This document shows, one piece after another, positions 1-8,307 of a stretch of DNA of 64,000 bases. This DNA comes from an uncultured Collinsella sp. (lineage in GTDB: Bacteria; Actinomycetota; Coriobacteriia; Coriobacteriales; Coriobacteriaceae), in assembly GCA_900542825.1 (NCBI GenBank), contig UQOY01000005.1:1-64000 (forward strand), in the 5' to 3' direction. The stretch's first letter is position 1. Each line of letters opens with the position of its first letter. The translations under genes were made by a program, and so were the position numbers. The notes under the pieces were generated by a model. It ran no database searches, was not told the DNA's origin, and worked only from the letters and a program-made list of their open reading frames with translations.

Positions 1-552
1 CGGCCCGACGTGAAGCTGTCCTGCTCCGCGTCGTCGGGGAACCTGTCGGTGAGCGCCACCGGCTTCAGCTCCCAGCCCTCCAACGCCGCCGTCCAGGTCA
101 CCGCCCCCTCCGGCGCCTGCCGCTGGTACCAGGCAGTGAGGGGCTCCGACGGCTCCTGGGCCGCCGAGGTGCCCGCCGCCGCCGACTTCGGCGAGTTCGG
201 CTCCTACTCCGTCTCCCTGTGGGCGACCTACGGGTCCTCGACCGAGCGCTGGGCGAAGGCCTCCGCCGACGTCGCCCGGCCCGACGTGAAGCTGTCCTGC
301 TCCGCGTCGTCGGGGAACCTGTCGGTGAGCGCCACCGGCTTCAGCTCCCAGCCCTCCAACGCCGCCGTCCAGGTCACCGCCCCCTCCGGCGCCTGCCGCT
401 GGTACCAGGCAGTGAGGGGCTCCGACGGCTCCTGGGCCGCCGAGGTGCCCGCCGCCGCCGACTTCGGCGAGTTCGGCTCCTACTCCGTCTCCCTGTGGGC
501 GACCTACGGGTCCTCGACCGAGCGCTGGGCGAAGGCCTCCGCCGACGTCGCC
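1..552 (+). repeat. Two perfect 276-bp tandem repeats
   Basis: Units 1-276 and 277-552 appear identical by eye. A third, clearly diverged unit occupies about 553-828. Each unit encodes one 92-residue Bsp-like repeat beginning RPDVKLSCSASSG. More copies may lie upstream of the window edge. Confidence 0.93.
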
Positions 553-1359
553 CAGCCCGACGTGAAGCTTGAACTTGGTGCTGACGCGGGGGTCCTCTCC
601 GCATCTGCATTCGGCTTTACGACCGAGCCCTCGAACGTCGCCTTCCGGGTGGTTTCGCCCTCCGGATCCGTCTGTTGGTACCAAGCGAAAAAAGGTCCGG
701 ACGGTTCCTGGTCTGCGTCCATTGCCGCCGCGGTTGACTTCGGTGAAGCGGGTGTTTATTCTGTTGCGATTTGGGCAACATTTGGTACTTTTAATGGAAG
801 ATTAAAGGCTGATTCAATTTATTGCGATGCATCAAAATTCCCCATTTCTTCTGTATCGAATTCTTCCGCATCAAAAATGGCTGCTTTATTTAACTCTCGC
901 TCAAATTTCCCATCGCAGATTTATGCAAAATATGGGGCAGCTGATATCAATCAGTTTTGCAGTTTAATATATAAGGAGGGTTTAGCAGAGGGCATTAATC
1001 CTGATGTGATTTTTGCTCAAGCAATGATTGAAACTGGATGGCTAAAATTCGGAGGTCAAGTCTCTGCTGAACAGTGCAATTTTGCTGGTATTGGTGCCCT
1101 AGATTCGGGCATTTCCGGAGCTTCTTTTAATACATTCGGGAATAGTTCGGTGCAAATGGGCATTCGAGCACAAGTTCAGCATCTTAAGGCATATTCTTCC
1201 CATAATCCCTTAAATAATGAGTGCATAGATCCTCGATTCTCTTTAGTTCGCAGGGGAAGTGCACCTTTTGTTGAGGACTTAAGTGGAAAATGGGCTTCAG
1301 ATCCACTTTACGGAAGAAAAATAAGAACGTTGCTTGATACTCTTTATCAGTTAAATTGA
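1..1359 (+). CDS. Surface N-acetylglucosaminidase with Bsp-like repeats (5' partial)
   Basis: The frame is open from the first base, so the gene starts upstream and only the C-terminal 452 codons are here. Two identical 92-residue units (codons 1-184) and a third diverged unit (about 185-275) look like GBS Bsp-like repeats, found in secreted or cell-wall-bound proteins. From about residue 285 to the end lies a glucosaminidase-type hydrolase domain; AQAMIETGW contains the likely catalytic Glu. It presumably cleaves peptidoglycan or another GlcNAc polymer at the cell surface. The first two repeats are extremely GC-rich while the catalytic part is AT-rich, so the gene is a mosaic. The GTG at base 10 is an internal codon, not a true start. 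No anchor motif follows the catalytic domain; any signal peptide would lie upstream of the window. Confidence 0.85.
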   Translation, partial: RPDVKLSCSASSGNLSVSATGFSSQPSNAAVQVTAPSGACRWYQAVRGSDGSWAAEVPAAADFGEFGSYSVSLWATYGSSTERWAKASADVARPDVKLSCSASSGNLSVSATGFSSQPSNAAVQVTAPSGACRWYQAVRGSDGSWAAEVPAAADFGEFGSYSVSLWATYGSSTERWAKASADVAQPDVKLELGADAGVLSASAFGFTTEPSNVAFRVVSPSGSVCWYQAKKGPDGSWSASIAAAVDFGEAGVYSVAIWATFGTFNGRLKADSIYCDASKFPISSVSNSSASKMAALFNSRSNFPSQIYAKYGAADINQFCSLIYKEGLAEGINPDVIFAQAMIETGWLKFGGQVSAEQCNFAGIGALDSGISGASFNTFGNSSVQMGIRAQVQHLKAYSSHNPLNNECIDPRFSLVRRGSAPFVEDLSGKWASDPLYGRKIRTLLDTLYQLN

Positions 1360-1461
1360 TCGTTTAGCATCGCGAAGCAGAGAGTGATCTTTGGTTTAAT
1401 TGTTAATGGATTTTCAACCTTAAGATTCTCTCGTCATATTTGAAATTGAAGGACGAAAATA

Positions 1462-2526
1462 ATGGACACATCTATTGCAATTGATTTTGATAACTTGGTC
1501 TTTAGCTTACAAAAAACTGGAGGTGGGTCTATCTACTGGGCAAATTTGATATCGCGCGCTGTCAACTCGGAATCGTTCGATGTCGTTTTCCATGATAGGA
1601 CTGATTCTAGGCTCAACCTTCAAAGAAAGCTCATTGAGAACAGCATTGATTCATGTAGGTGTGTCTATTCCAATCTTCCTTTAAGAATAGATGAGGTGAG
1701 TCGAGTAAAAGTTGATAGGGATTGTATTTTTCATTCATCCTACTTTAGAACCACCCCCAACAAACATGCTATCAATGTTGTTACAATTCATGACTTTATT
1801 TGTATGAAGTATTTCTCGGGGTTTGTTAAGCATTTTCAATTAAATCAAATGAAAGCAGCCGTAAATCATGCAGATGCTGTAATTTGTATTTCGGAGAGTA
1901 CAAAAAACGATCTTTTTAAATACATTCCAAGCTCGATGAATAAGAATATCGAAATTATTCCACAAGGCTATGACACTAAAACTTACAGATACAATGCTGC
2001 TGAAAGGTTTAAAAGGGTCGTATTTGTTGGAAATAGATCTGTTTCCTATAAGAATTTCGGGTTGGCCGTTGAGTCTGTATCCAAATTAAATGATGTAGAG
2101 CTACATATTATTGGGTCACCTCTCAATGATGATGAGGTCCGTTTATTGGGCGAATATCTTCCTGGTCGCTTTGTTTCACATGTTTACCCTGAGTCTTCCG
2201 AAGTCTCGCGTCTATATAATTCCTCGGCTGCTCTCTTATACCTATCAGAGTATGAAGGTTTCGGACTACCGCTGTTAGAAGCCATGGCTTCAGGGTGCCC
2301 TGTTATTGCGCAAAATAAAAGTTCTATTCCAGAGGTTGCAGGGGATTCGTGCATTCTATTGGATAAAGTGTCTCCTTCAATTATCGCGAATCATATTCAA
2401 AGATTATGCTCTTTCGACAATGATTTTAATGCGCTTGTTGAATCCGGGTTGAATAGGGTTCGTAAATATAGCTGGGATCAGACCGCTGAATCTACTTTTG
2501 CCTTTTATAAGTCATTAATAAATTAG
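1462..2526 (+). CDS. Glycosyltransferase family 4
   Basis: 354-residue cytoplasmic GT-B glycosyltransferase, expected to transfer a sugar from a nucleotide donor to a lipid-linked glycan. The C-terminal half shows the GT4 donor site: EYEGFGLPLLEAMASGCPV (about residues 264-282), containing the EX7E pattern, followed by SSIPEVAGD. The N-terminal half is the variable acceptor domain. ATG follows a purine-rich GAAGGACG ribosome site. It is AT-rich, like the following flippase gene only 8 bases away, and the two are likely co-transcribed. The donor sugar cannot be told from sequence alone. Confidence 0.87.
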   Translation: MDTSIAIDFDNLVFSLQKTGGGSIYWANLISRAVNSESFDVVFHDRTDSRLNLQRKLIENSIDSCRCVYSNLPLRIDEVSRVKVDRDCIFHSSYFRTTPNKHAINVVTIHDFICMKYFSGFVKHFQLNQMKAAVNHADAVICISESTKNDLFKYIPSSMNKNIEIIPQGYDTKTYRYNAAERFKRVVFVGNRSVSYKNFGLAVESVSKLNDVELHIIGSPLNDDEVRLLGEYLPGRFVSHVYPESSEVSRLYNSSAALLYLSEYEGFGLPLLEAMASGCPVIAQNKSSIPEVAGDSCILLDKVSPSIIANHIQRLCSFDNDFNALVESGLNRVRKYSWDQTAESTFAFYKSLIN

Positions 2527-2534
2527 GATCTAAC

Positions 2535-3800
2535 TTGAGCACTACTTCTTTGTCAGTAAGACAGAATATGTTATGGAATACTATAGGCTGTTTAATATAT
2601 CAAGCATGTCTATGGCTAATGACAATTACAGTTGTTTTAGTATCCGGAAATTATGCAAATTCTGGTATTCTGGCCTTTGCGATGTCAATTGGTAATATCT
2701 ACTATCCATTTGCAACTTATAACATGCGAACAATTCAGATTTCTGATTTAACCTCTGAGATATCATCTTCAGAATACATTGCATTTCGTTATGTAACGGT
2801 GGGCTTTGCTTTTATACCTATCGTTATATATATCATGCTGTCAACTTCTGACCTGTCGCTTATGTTTTCAACAATATTATGGTTGCTTTTCAAAGCTGAC
2901 GAAGCGTTTTGCGCCGTGTTTTACGGAATGGAACAAAAGGTCGAAAGAATGGACTTCATTGGGATTTCTCAGGCGGTTCGCGGTATAGGAGGACTACTGT
3001 TCTTTTCAGCACCCTTGTATTTTGGATTATCAATTAATGTTGCGTTTATTTCCCTTTCATTTTTTTGCATAACTGTTACGTGGTTATACGATGCTCGCCA
3101 TGCATCTTCCTTCGGTTCCGTTATTCCAAAAATTCAGTTAACTTTAGTTTTTAGGCTACTAAAGCAATACTTGCCTGTTGTATTAACTGCAGTTTTTTTT
3201 GGTGCTGTTGTTTCAGTCTCGCGTCAGCAACTGGCGCAAATTGGAGGAACAGAGGAACTTGGTGTTTATGCTGCTGTTGCTACGCCTACTGTTCTTGTCC
3301 AAGCAGCTGCATCATTTTTATATGGACCCCTGATGGTGGGATTTGCTGAAAAATGGCATGAACATAATCATAAAGACTTTATTGTTGAATATTTAAGAGT
3401 TGCTGCATTCATTGTGATGTTTACGATGTTGATTTCGTTAGCATGCTCACTGTTTGGGGATAAGATGCTTTTGCTGTTATTTGGATCGTCGATATCCAGA
3501 GGCGTTAGCTATCTTGTTCCTGCCGTTATAGCGACTGGACTGACTACTTTGTTTGCTTTCTCGTACGATCTTCTTGTCGTTATAAGGGAAACTTGGGGCG
3601 CTTTTCTGTCTACAACGGCAGCGCTTTTGTGTTCATATTTGATATCACCATTTTTCATTCATCATTTTGGTTCGAATGGCGTCAGTTTTGCAGTGTCTAC
3701 GAGTTTTATATTAGGGTTGATCTTGGCCATTTTATTTTTTGTCCGTCGATTAAATACTATAAATTGGTTCATATCTCAGCCGAATAAATTAAGCAGTTAA
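2535..3800 (+). CDS. Wzx-like polysaccharide flippase (MOP superfamily)
   Basis: 421-residue polytopic membrane protein with about 12-14 hydrophobic segments spread over its whole length, typical in size and pattern of oligosaccharide flippases that move undecaprenyl-linked repeat units across the cytoplasmic membrane. The start is a TTG 8 bases after the GT4 stop, with no better ATG nearby. It is AT-rich and lies at the edge of the IS debris that follows. A second export route, an ABC transporter, is encoded at 30.5-32.1 kb, so both Wzx-type and ABC-type export may be present. No specific substrate can be assigned. Confidence 0.8.
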   Translation: MSTTSLSVRQNMLWNTIGCLIYQACLWLMTITVVLVSGNYANSGILAFAMSIGNIYYPFATYNMRTIQISDLTSEISSSEYIAFRYVTVGFAFIPIVIYIMLSTSDLSLMFSTILWLLFKADEAFCAVFYGMEQKVERMDFIGISQAVRGIGGLLFFSAPLYFGLSINVAFISLSFFCITVTWLYDARHASSFGSVIPKIQLTLVFRLLKQYLPVVLTAVFFGAVVSVSRQQLAQIGGTEELGVYAAVATPTVLVQAAASFLYGPLMVGFAEKWHEHNHKDFIVEYLRVAAFIVMFTMLISLACSLFGDKMLLLLFGSSISRGVSYLVPAVIATGLTTLFAFSYDLLVVIRETWGAFLSTTAALLCSYLISPFFIHHFGSNGVSFAVSTSFILGLILAILFFVRRLNTINWFISQPNKLSS

Positions 3801-4068
3801 CCCATTCTCTCAGCTTGCCGGACACGCTCACTATTATTCTCGGGCTACAAAATCGGCGCTTTTTTTACTGAAAATATTGATAAGACGTTTTTCAGCGAGC
3901 TTTACGGTCGAAGATGAGCGTCCTTTAGACGTAAGAAAGTTGACTTCCGCAAGGCCCGGCCTTTATTCATGATGAAGAGGTTCACTGTGTGTCCTATGAT
4001 GACGTAATCTGGTTGCTTGCAACCTTGAAGTGGTTATATGAGGATCGTCACTGTAGACGCTGAAGTTG
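3801..4068. other. Non-coding IS debris
   Basis: No convincing gene. In the plus strand around 4001-4060 a short frame reads WLLATLKWLYEDRH before a stop. It could be a shifted piece of the transposase whose tail follows at 4069, but the similarity is too weak to assert. Confidence 0.4.
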
Positions 4069-4260
4069 ATGGGAATGCGATTTACTCCTCTTGGCTACTT
4101 CCTGGCCAAGACGGTCCCGCCGTCTTCGGCCAATAACACGATCGAGGCAAGGGTGGGCTCTCGACTGAGGGCTGTGTTGCGCAAATACTACGTGTTGAAG
4201 CCTTTAAAGTGAGTAAAGATGACTTTCTGGTGGTGCGGCACGCACTAAGGGGAGGAGCGA
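4069..4260 (+). pseudogene. Transposase C-terminal remnant (IS1249-like)
   Basis: A 47-codon frame (4069-4212) contains SANNTIEARVGSRLRAVLRK, which resembles the ATNNRIEGGVNARLRAMLR block of IS1249-type transposases. After a frame change the next bases encode MTFWWCGTH, matching the KAVFWWCYMH that follows that block in intact enzymes. The rest of the gene is missing, so this is a frameshifted relic. The family comparison is from memory. Confidence 0.6.
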
Positions 4261-4350
4261 CCGGTGCGCGAGAAGTGTACTTGATCGCGTCGGAAATGTT
4301 GGTATGGTGACGCATAATTTCTTTCGCAAATTGACAACCGCATGGCGGAA

Positions 4351-4423
4351 CACGGCCCGCGCCCCGTCATATGATTTCTAGCGGCTAAACAACAAATCAT
4401 TGACAAAGGGGGCACGGGCCGTG
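4351..4423. repeat. Imperfect inverted repeat beside transposase relic
   Basis: 4351-4377 and 4394-4423 are imperfect reverse complements of each other (CACGGCCC..GCCCC..GTCA..TGATTT pattern), with a 16-base centre. The right arm runs straight into the GTG start of the transposase fragment at 4421, so this is probably an insertion-sequence end or leader hairpin. Confidence 0.6.
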
Positions 4424-4522
4424 TCTGCGAACATCGTATCAGTCGACGAGGAGTCGCTGCGCAAGGACATAATGAATCTGGTTAGGAAGACCGTCGAGGA
4501 GGGGTCGGCGAAAACGCGTTAG
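4421..4522 (+). pseudogene. IS256-type transposase N-terminal fragment
   Basis: 33 codons starting at GTG: MSANIVSVDEESLRKDIMNL and on to KTVEEGSAKTR, then TAG. This resembles the first residues of IS256/Mutator-family transposases, where the text normally continues into a helical segment after KTVEE. Here the frame is cut after about 28 residues and joined to unrelated sequence. It is a different element from the fragment at 4571-4909. Confidence 0.55.
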
Positions 4523-4570
4523 CGCATTCGCCGAGACGCGTTTGTGAAAGTGGTTGATTTTAGATTAGCG

Positions 4571-5027
4571 CTAACAGCTCGTGTCGGTGGCGTACATCTC
4601 GGCGACGGCGGCAACGAGGGCGCGGTTCACACGCCGGTGGCGCTCGATCACGTCGTCCGGGAAGAAGCTGCCGGAGCGCAGCTTGGGGATGCGTGGCGTC
4701 TGCATGCCGACGCAGGTGGCGAGGTCGTGCTCCCGGTAGCCATTACGGCTGTTCGCCCAGCCGCCGCACAGCTGGTCGGTCTCGGCGTCCATTGCGGCGT
4801 TCACGCCCTGCTCGGCGAGTCTGCGAAGCAGCTCCTGCATGTCGATGGCGTCGTCGTCAAAACGAGGCATGGCGAGCATGTCCGGCGTTGGGTCTGATAA
4901 GATTTTCATACCGGTCTTCGTCCTTTCCTAGAACCTGTTGTTGTGGTGATTTCAGATTCTATGATGAAGGCCGTTCTTCGTTAAACGGTCGCTCGGGCGT
5001 CACCCTTACACCAACATTTTCGACGCG
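4571..5027 (-). mobile_element. Decayed IS256-family element, copy A
   Basis: The minus-strand frame 4909-4571 (112 residues) has the N-terminal block of IS256/Mutator transposases, including NSRNGYREHDLATCVG, RIPKLRSGSFFPDDVIERH and ALVAAVAEMYAT. It stops soon after, before the catalytic DDE region, so it cannot transpose. The adjoining 4910-5027 carries the element's leader and end (CCCTTACACCAACATTT at 5003-5019). The same leader, end and start-of-gene sequence recur in inverted orientation at 15691-16050. Confidence 0.82.
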
Positions 5028-5057
5028 ATCTCATATTCGTGTTCAAATGTTTTAATT

Positions 5058-5666
5058 CTAGGGGATAATTGAACTCCACTGGTTGAGTGTACTGTCGAAT
5101 TGTTTGATAACCCTAGCGGGTGCCCCTACGCTGATGGTGTTAGCGGGGATGTCTTTAGTAACTACGGAATTTGCACCAATTATTGCACCGTCTCTAATCG
5201 TTACGCCAGCCAAAACGCAAACATTCTCTCCAATCCAAACATTATTGCCGATGCTGACGGGCGAACCGTGAAGCTCGCGTTCGTCTGGAGGTGCAGTAGG
5301 TGAGGACTGATTGGCGCCCGAGTACCTACCGTGATTACAATCGCTAATGAAAATATTAGATGCCAGGAGCGTATTGTCTCCTATGGACACAGCGTCAAGG
5401 GCGACAATGTGAACTCGATCGCCGATGTGAACGTTATCGCCGATCTTGATTCTTATTTTAGAGTCGTTTTTCGCAGTTGGGATTGCTTCAAAACGACAAC
5501 CGTATCCGGTCGAAAATCCCATTCCGTAGCTTACCCTCTTTTTTCCTCGAATATAAAAGGGGCTTCTAATTAGACGTGCTCCAGGAAAGAATAACCTTGT
5601 TTTAATTGTTGAATAGATGAGTTTTCCCACCTCTCCAATGGTGTAATTATTGCCGCATATAAACAT
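5058..5666 (-). CDS. Acyltransferase, left-handed beta-helix (WbbJ/LacA type)
   Basis: 202-residue cytoplasmic O- or N-acetyltransferase of the hexapeptide-repeat family, probably acetylating a sugar of the surface polymer. Imperfect hexapeptides run from about residue 70 to 185 (IKIGDNVHIGDRVHIVALD; VSIGNNVWIGENVCVLAGV). ISDCNHGRY carries the usual catalytic His, and the C-terminus ends with the standard SVGAPARVIKQFD. ATG at 5666 faces the next gene across a 71-base divergent promoter region. It stands alone on the minus strand between IS copy A and the plus-strand sugar block, and its 3' end is only 31 bases from the IS end. Confidence 0.85.
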   Translation of the reverse strand: MFICGNNYTIGEVGKLIYSTIKTRLFFPGARLIRSPFYIRGKKRVSYGMGFSTGYGCRFEAIPTAKNDSKIRIKIGDNVHIGDRVHIVALDAVSIGDNTLLASNIFISDCNHGRYSGANQSSPTAPPDERELHGSPVSIGNNVWIGENVCVLAGVTIRDGAIIGANSVVTKDIPANTISVGAPARVIKQFDSTLNQWSSIIP

Positions 5667-5737
5667 TGGTTCTCTCCGTTCTGCTATTCTAAAAAAGTCT
5701 ATATATATTGTACTTAGAGTATTGAGTGAGGCAAATA

Positions 5738-6589
5738 GTGTCGAAATTGATTATGGTTACTGGTGCTAATGGATATATCGGTAAGCACGTAGTAGATAGC
5801 TTGAGTCGACTTGATGCCGATGTCGATGTTATTGCAGTCGATCGCTCTGGTTCCAACACTTTCAGCAATAGCTCGCATGTTCGTTATATCGAAGGAGATA
5901 TTCTATCTTCTGGGTTTGGCTTCGAATCTATCGGCGCTATTCCCGACGTCTTGCTTCATTTGGCCTGGAGAAACGGATTCGATCATAACGCTTCATCCCA
6001 TTTGGACGATATGCCAAACCATTATGACTTCTTGATGCGCGCTGTTGATTTTGGTGTTAAACAAGTGTGTGGCATGGGCACCATGCATGAAGTGGGGTAC
6101 TGGGAAGGCGCTATTGACGAGACAACCCCATGCAACCCCCAGAGTCTATACGGTATTGGTAAGAACGCATTGAGGCAGGCGTTTTTTTCGTATGCGAAAG
6201 ATCGAGGGGTAATTTGCCAGTGGATTAGAGGTTTTTATATCTACGGAGATGATATTAACTCAAATTCCATTTTCGGGAAGCTGCTTCGGGCCAACGCTGC
6301 TGGCGAATCGAAATTCCCGTTTACTTCGGGGAAAAATAAATATGATTTTATTTCTGTTGATGACCTGGCAGAACAAATTGCAGCCGTCGTTATGCAAGAT
6401 AAAATCAATGGGATAATTAACTGTTGTTCTGGGGTTCCGGTTTCCCTAGGAGACAAGATTGAGTCCTTTATTGAAGAGCATCATTTGGATATTAGGTTGG
6501 ACTACGGTGCTTATCCGGATCGCCCCTATGACTCTCCTGCTGTTTGGGGAGATGCTACGAAGATCAACTCAATTTTGGAGATTGCCTAA
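5738..6589 (+). CDS. NAD-dependent sugar epimerase/dehydratase
   Basis: Extended SDR enzyme of about 283 residues. The NAD-binding glycine motif VTGANGYIGKH is at the N-terminus and the catalytic YxxxK (SLYGIGKNALRQ) is near residue 140. It likely epimerises, dehydrates or reduces a nucleotide sugar for the nearby glycosyltransferases. I prefer GTG 5738, which has GTGAGG just upstream; an in-frame GTG at 5726 is possible. Its stop is one base before the ATG of the next gene, so the two are coupled. The substrate cannot be inferred from motifs. Confidence 0.8.
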   Translation: MSKLIMVTGANGYIGKHVVDSLSRLDADVDVIAVDRSGSNTFSNSSHVRYIEGDILSSGFGFESIGAIPDVLLHLAWRNGFDHNASSHLDDMPNHYDFLMRAVDFGVKQVCGMGTMHEVGYWEGAIDETTPCNPQSLYGIGKNALRQAFFSYAKDRGVICQWIRGFYIYGDDINSNSIFGKLLRANAAGESKFPFTSGKNKYDFISVDDLAEQIAAVVMQDKINGIINCCSGVPVSLGDKIESFIEEHHLDIRLDYGAYPDRPYDSPAVWGDATKINSILEIA

Positions 6590-6590
6590 G

Positions 6591-7394
6591 ATGTCATACA
6601 GCTCGGCTGATCATTCATTTGTTGTTTGTGCCTATAAGGATAATCCGTTTTTGGCAAAAACAATACAGTCGCTTCAGAATCAGACGGTGCCCTCGAATGT
6701 TGTTGTCTCAACATCAACTCCGTCTCCATATATTGAAAGTGTTTGTTCTGAGTGTGGCGTTAAAATGATTATTAACCCCAAACCCCATTACGCAGGTGAT
6801 GATTGGAACTTTGGCTACGACAGCGTTAATTCAAAGCTTGTTACCATTGCCCATCAGGATGACTGCTATTCTCCAACATTTCTAGAGAAAACAATTGATT
6901 GCTTTAATCGTTATATGGAAAACGACGTATACATTTCGTTCACTGATTACTATGAGATTAGAAATGGTTCGCGGATAAATTCGAATTTTATGCTTGCCAT
7001 TAAGCGCATTATGAATCAACTGTTTCTTTTGCCTGGTAACGGTACGGTGCTCTTAAAAAAGACCGTGCTCAGATTTGGATGTCCCATATGCTGCCCTTCG
7101 GTTACTTTAAATAAGGAACTATTGGGACCAGGCGTGTTCGATACGACGCTTCGCGATAGTTGTGACTACAAAACATGGGTAAAGCTGTCGTCCACCAACG
7201 GGCGCTTCTGTTATATTCCTGAAATTCTCATGGGTCATAGGATTTACGCAGATTCAGCTACCTCTAAAAACCTCAATGAAAACATTCGCACAGGTGAAAC
7301 ACTGTTGATTTTACGTGAGCTCTGGCCTGAGCCTATTGCCCGCTTTGTCAATCGTGTTTATTCAAATAGCGAGCGCCTGAATAACGTTAATTGA
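6591..7394 (+). CDS. Glycosyltransferase family 2
   Basis: 267-residue GT-A enzyme. It starts with FVVCAYKDNPFLAKTIQSLQ, the nucleotide-binding strand, and has HQDD near residue 88 as the metal-binding DxD equivalent. No membrane segments are obvious, so it is cytoplasmic or peripheral. ATG 6591 directly follows the preceding stop; an in-frame upstream start at 6459 would overlap that gene deeply and is less likely. The next gene, rfbA, follows after 16 bases, suggesting an operon with the rhamnose genes and perhaps a rhamnosyl or related transferase role (inference). Confidence 0.82.
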   Translation: MSYSSADHSFVVCAYKDNPFLAKTIQSLQNQTVPSNVVVSTSTPSPYIESVCSECGVKMIINPKPHYAGDDWNFGYDSVNSKLVTIAHQDDCYSPTFLEKTIDCFNRYMENDVYISFTDYYEIRNGSRINSNFMLAIKRIMNQLFLLPGNGTVLLKKTVLRFGCPICCPSVTLNKELLGPGVFDTTLRDSCDYKTWVKLSSTNGRFCYIPEILMGHRIYADSATSKNLNENIRTGETLLILRELWPEPIARFVNRVYSNSERLNNVN

Positions 7395-7410
7395 TTGGGG
7401 AGTGATTCGA

Positions 7411-8307
7411 ATGAAAGGTATCGTTCTTGCGGGAGGGTCTGGCACGCGCCTTCATCCTATTACTAAAGCTGTCAATAAACAGCTGTTGCCCATTTACGAC
7501 AAGCCACTTATCTATTATCCAATATCTGTTCTTATGCTTGCTGGTATTAGGCAAGTTCTAATAATTACAAATCCATCTGATTTGGCATCTTATAAGACGC
7601 TCTTAGGTGATGGTTCCGATCTTGGGATGGAGATCGAATACGCTGTTCAAGAGAAACCTAGAGGCCTTGCTGACGCTTTTATTATTGGTCGCGAATTTCT
7701 GGCAGGAGAGTCTTGCGCGCTCGTTCTTGGCGATAACTTGTTTCATGGTCAGTCGCTTTCTAAGGTTATCAATTCTGCGAAAAGCAGCGTTGAACAACAA
7801 GGCGGCGCAGTTGTATTCGGATACCCAGTTAAGGATCCGCGAGCATTTGGTGTCGTTGAATTTGACTCTAGGAATCGAGTAATTGGCATTGAGGAAAAAC
7901 CACAATTTCCAAAATCAAACTACGCAGTACCCGGGCTCTATTTCTACGATGGCCAGGTTGCCGACATTGCTGCTGAGGTAAAGCCGTCGGCAAGGGGGGA
8001 GCTTGAAATTACCAGCGTCAACAGTGCTTATCTTAATAGGGGTGAGCTGTCTGTTGAACTTATGGGCCGAGGAATGGCATGGCTTGACACTGGCACTCCC
8101 ACTGGTTTACTCAAGGCTGCTGAGTATGTTGAGGCGGTTCAGAGTCGTCAAGGGTATTACGTTGCATGTCTAGAGGAGATTGCCTATCGGCAGGGCTTCA
8201 TCGATTGCTCGCACTTGCGCCGCTTGGGTGAAAAGCTGAAGAAAACCGATTACGGTAAGTATATTTTGTCAATTGCAGATGAAGTCGAGAGGGTCAATCG
8301 TGCCTGA
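7411..8307 (+). CDS. rfbA: Glucose-1-phosphate thymidylyltransferase
   Basis: 298-residue enzyme making dTDP-glucose from glucose-1-phosphate and dTTP, the first step to dTDP-L-rhamnose. The signature GGSGTRLHPITKAVNKQLLP lies at the N-terminus, with EKPQFPKS and WLDTGTPTGLL further on. Length is normal for RfbA/RmlA. ATG 7411 is preceded by GGGGAG. It overlaps the start of rfbB by 8 bases. It is AT-rich, whereas rfbB is strongly GC-rich: a composition break exactly at the gene junction. Confidence 0.95.
   Translation: MKGIVLAGGSGTRLHPITKAVNKQLLPIYDKPLIYYPISVLMLAGIRQVLIITNPSDLASYKTLLGDGSDLGMEIEYAVQEKPRGLADAFIIGREFLAGESCALVLGDNLFHGQSLSKVINSAKSSVEQQGGAVVFGYPVKDPRAFGVVEFDSRNRVIGIEEKPQFPKSNYAVPGLYFYDGQVADIAAEVKPSARGELEITSVNSAYLNRGELSVELMGRGMAWLDTGTPTGLLKAAEYVEAVQSRQGYYVACLEEIAYRQGFIDCSHLRRLGEKLKKTDYGKYILSIADEVERVNRA

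Noticed and set aside
219..572. 117-codon alternative frame in the tandem repeats
   Set aside because: Arg/Leu-rich shadow of the GC-rich repeats.
4082..4315. 77-codon minus-strand frame
   Set aside because: The plus strand here carries a transposase relic; the minus frame has no similarity and low-complexity sequence.
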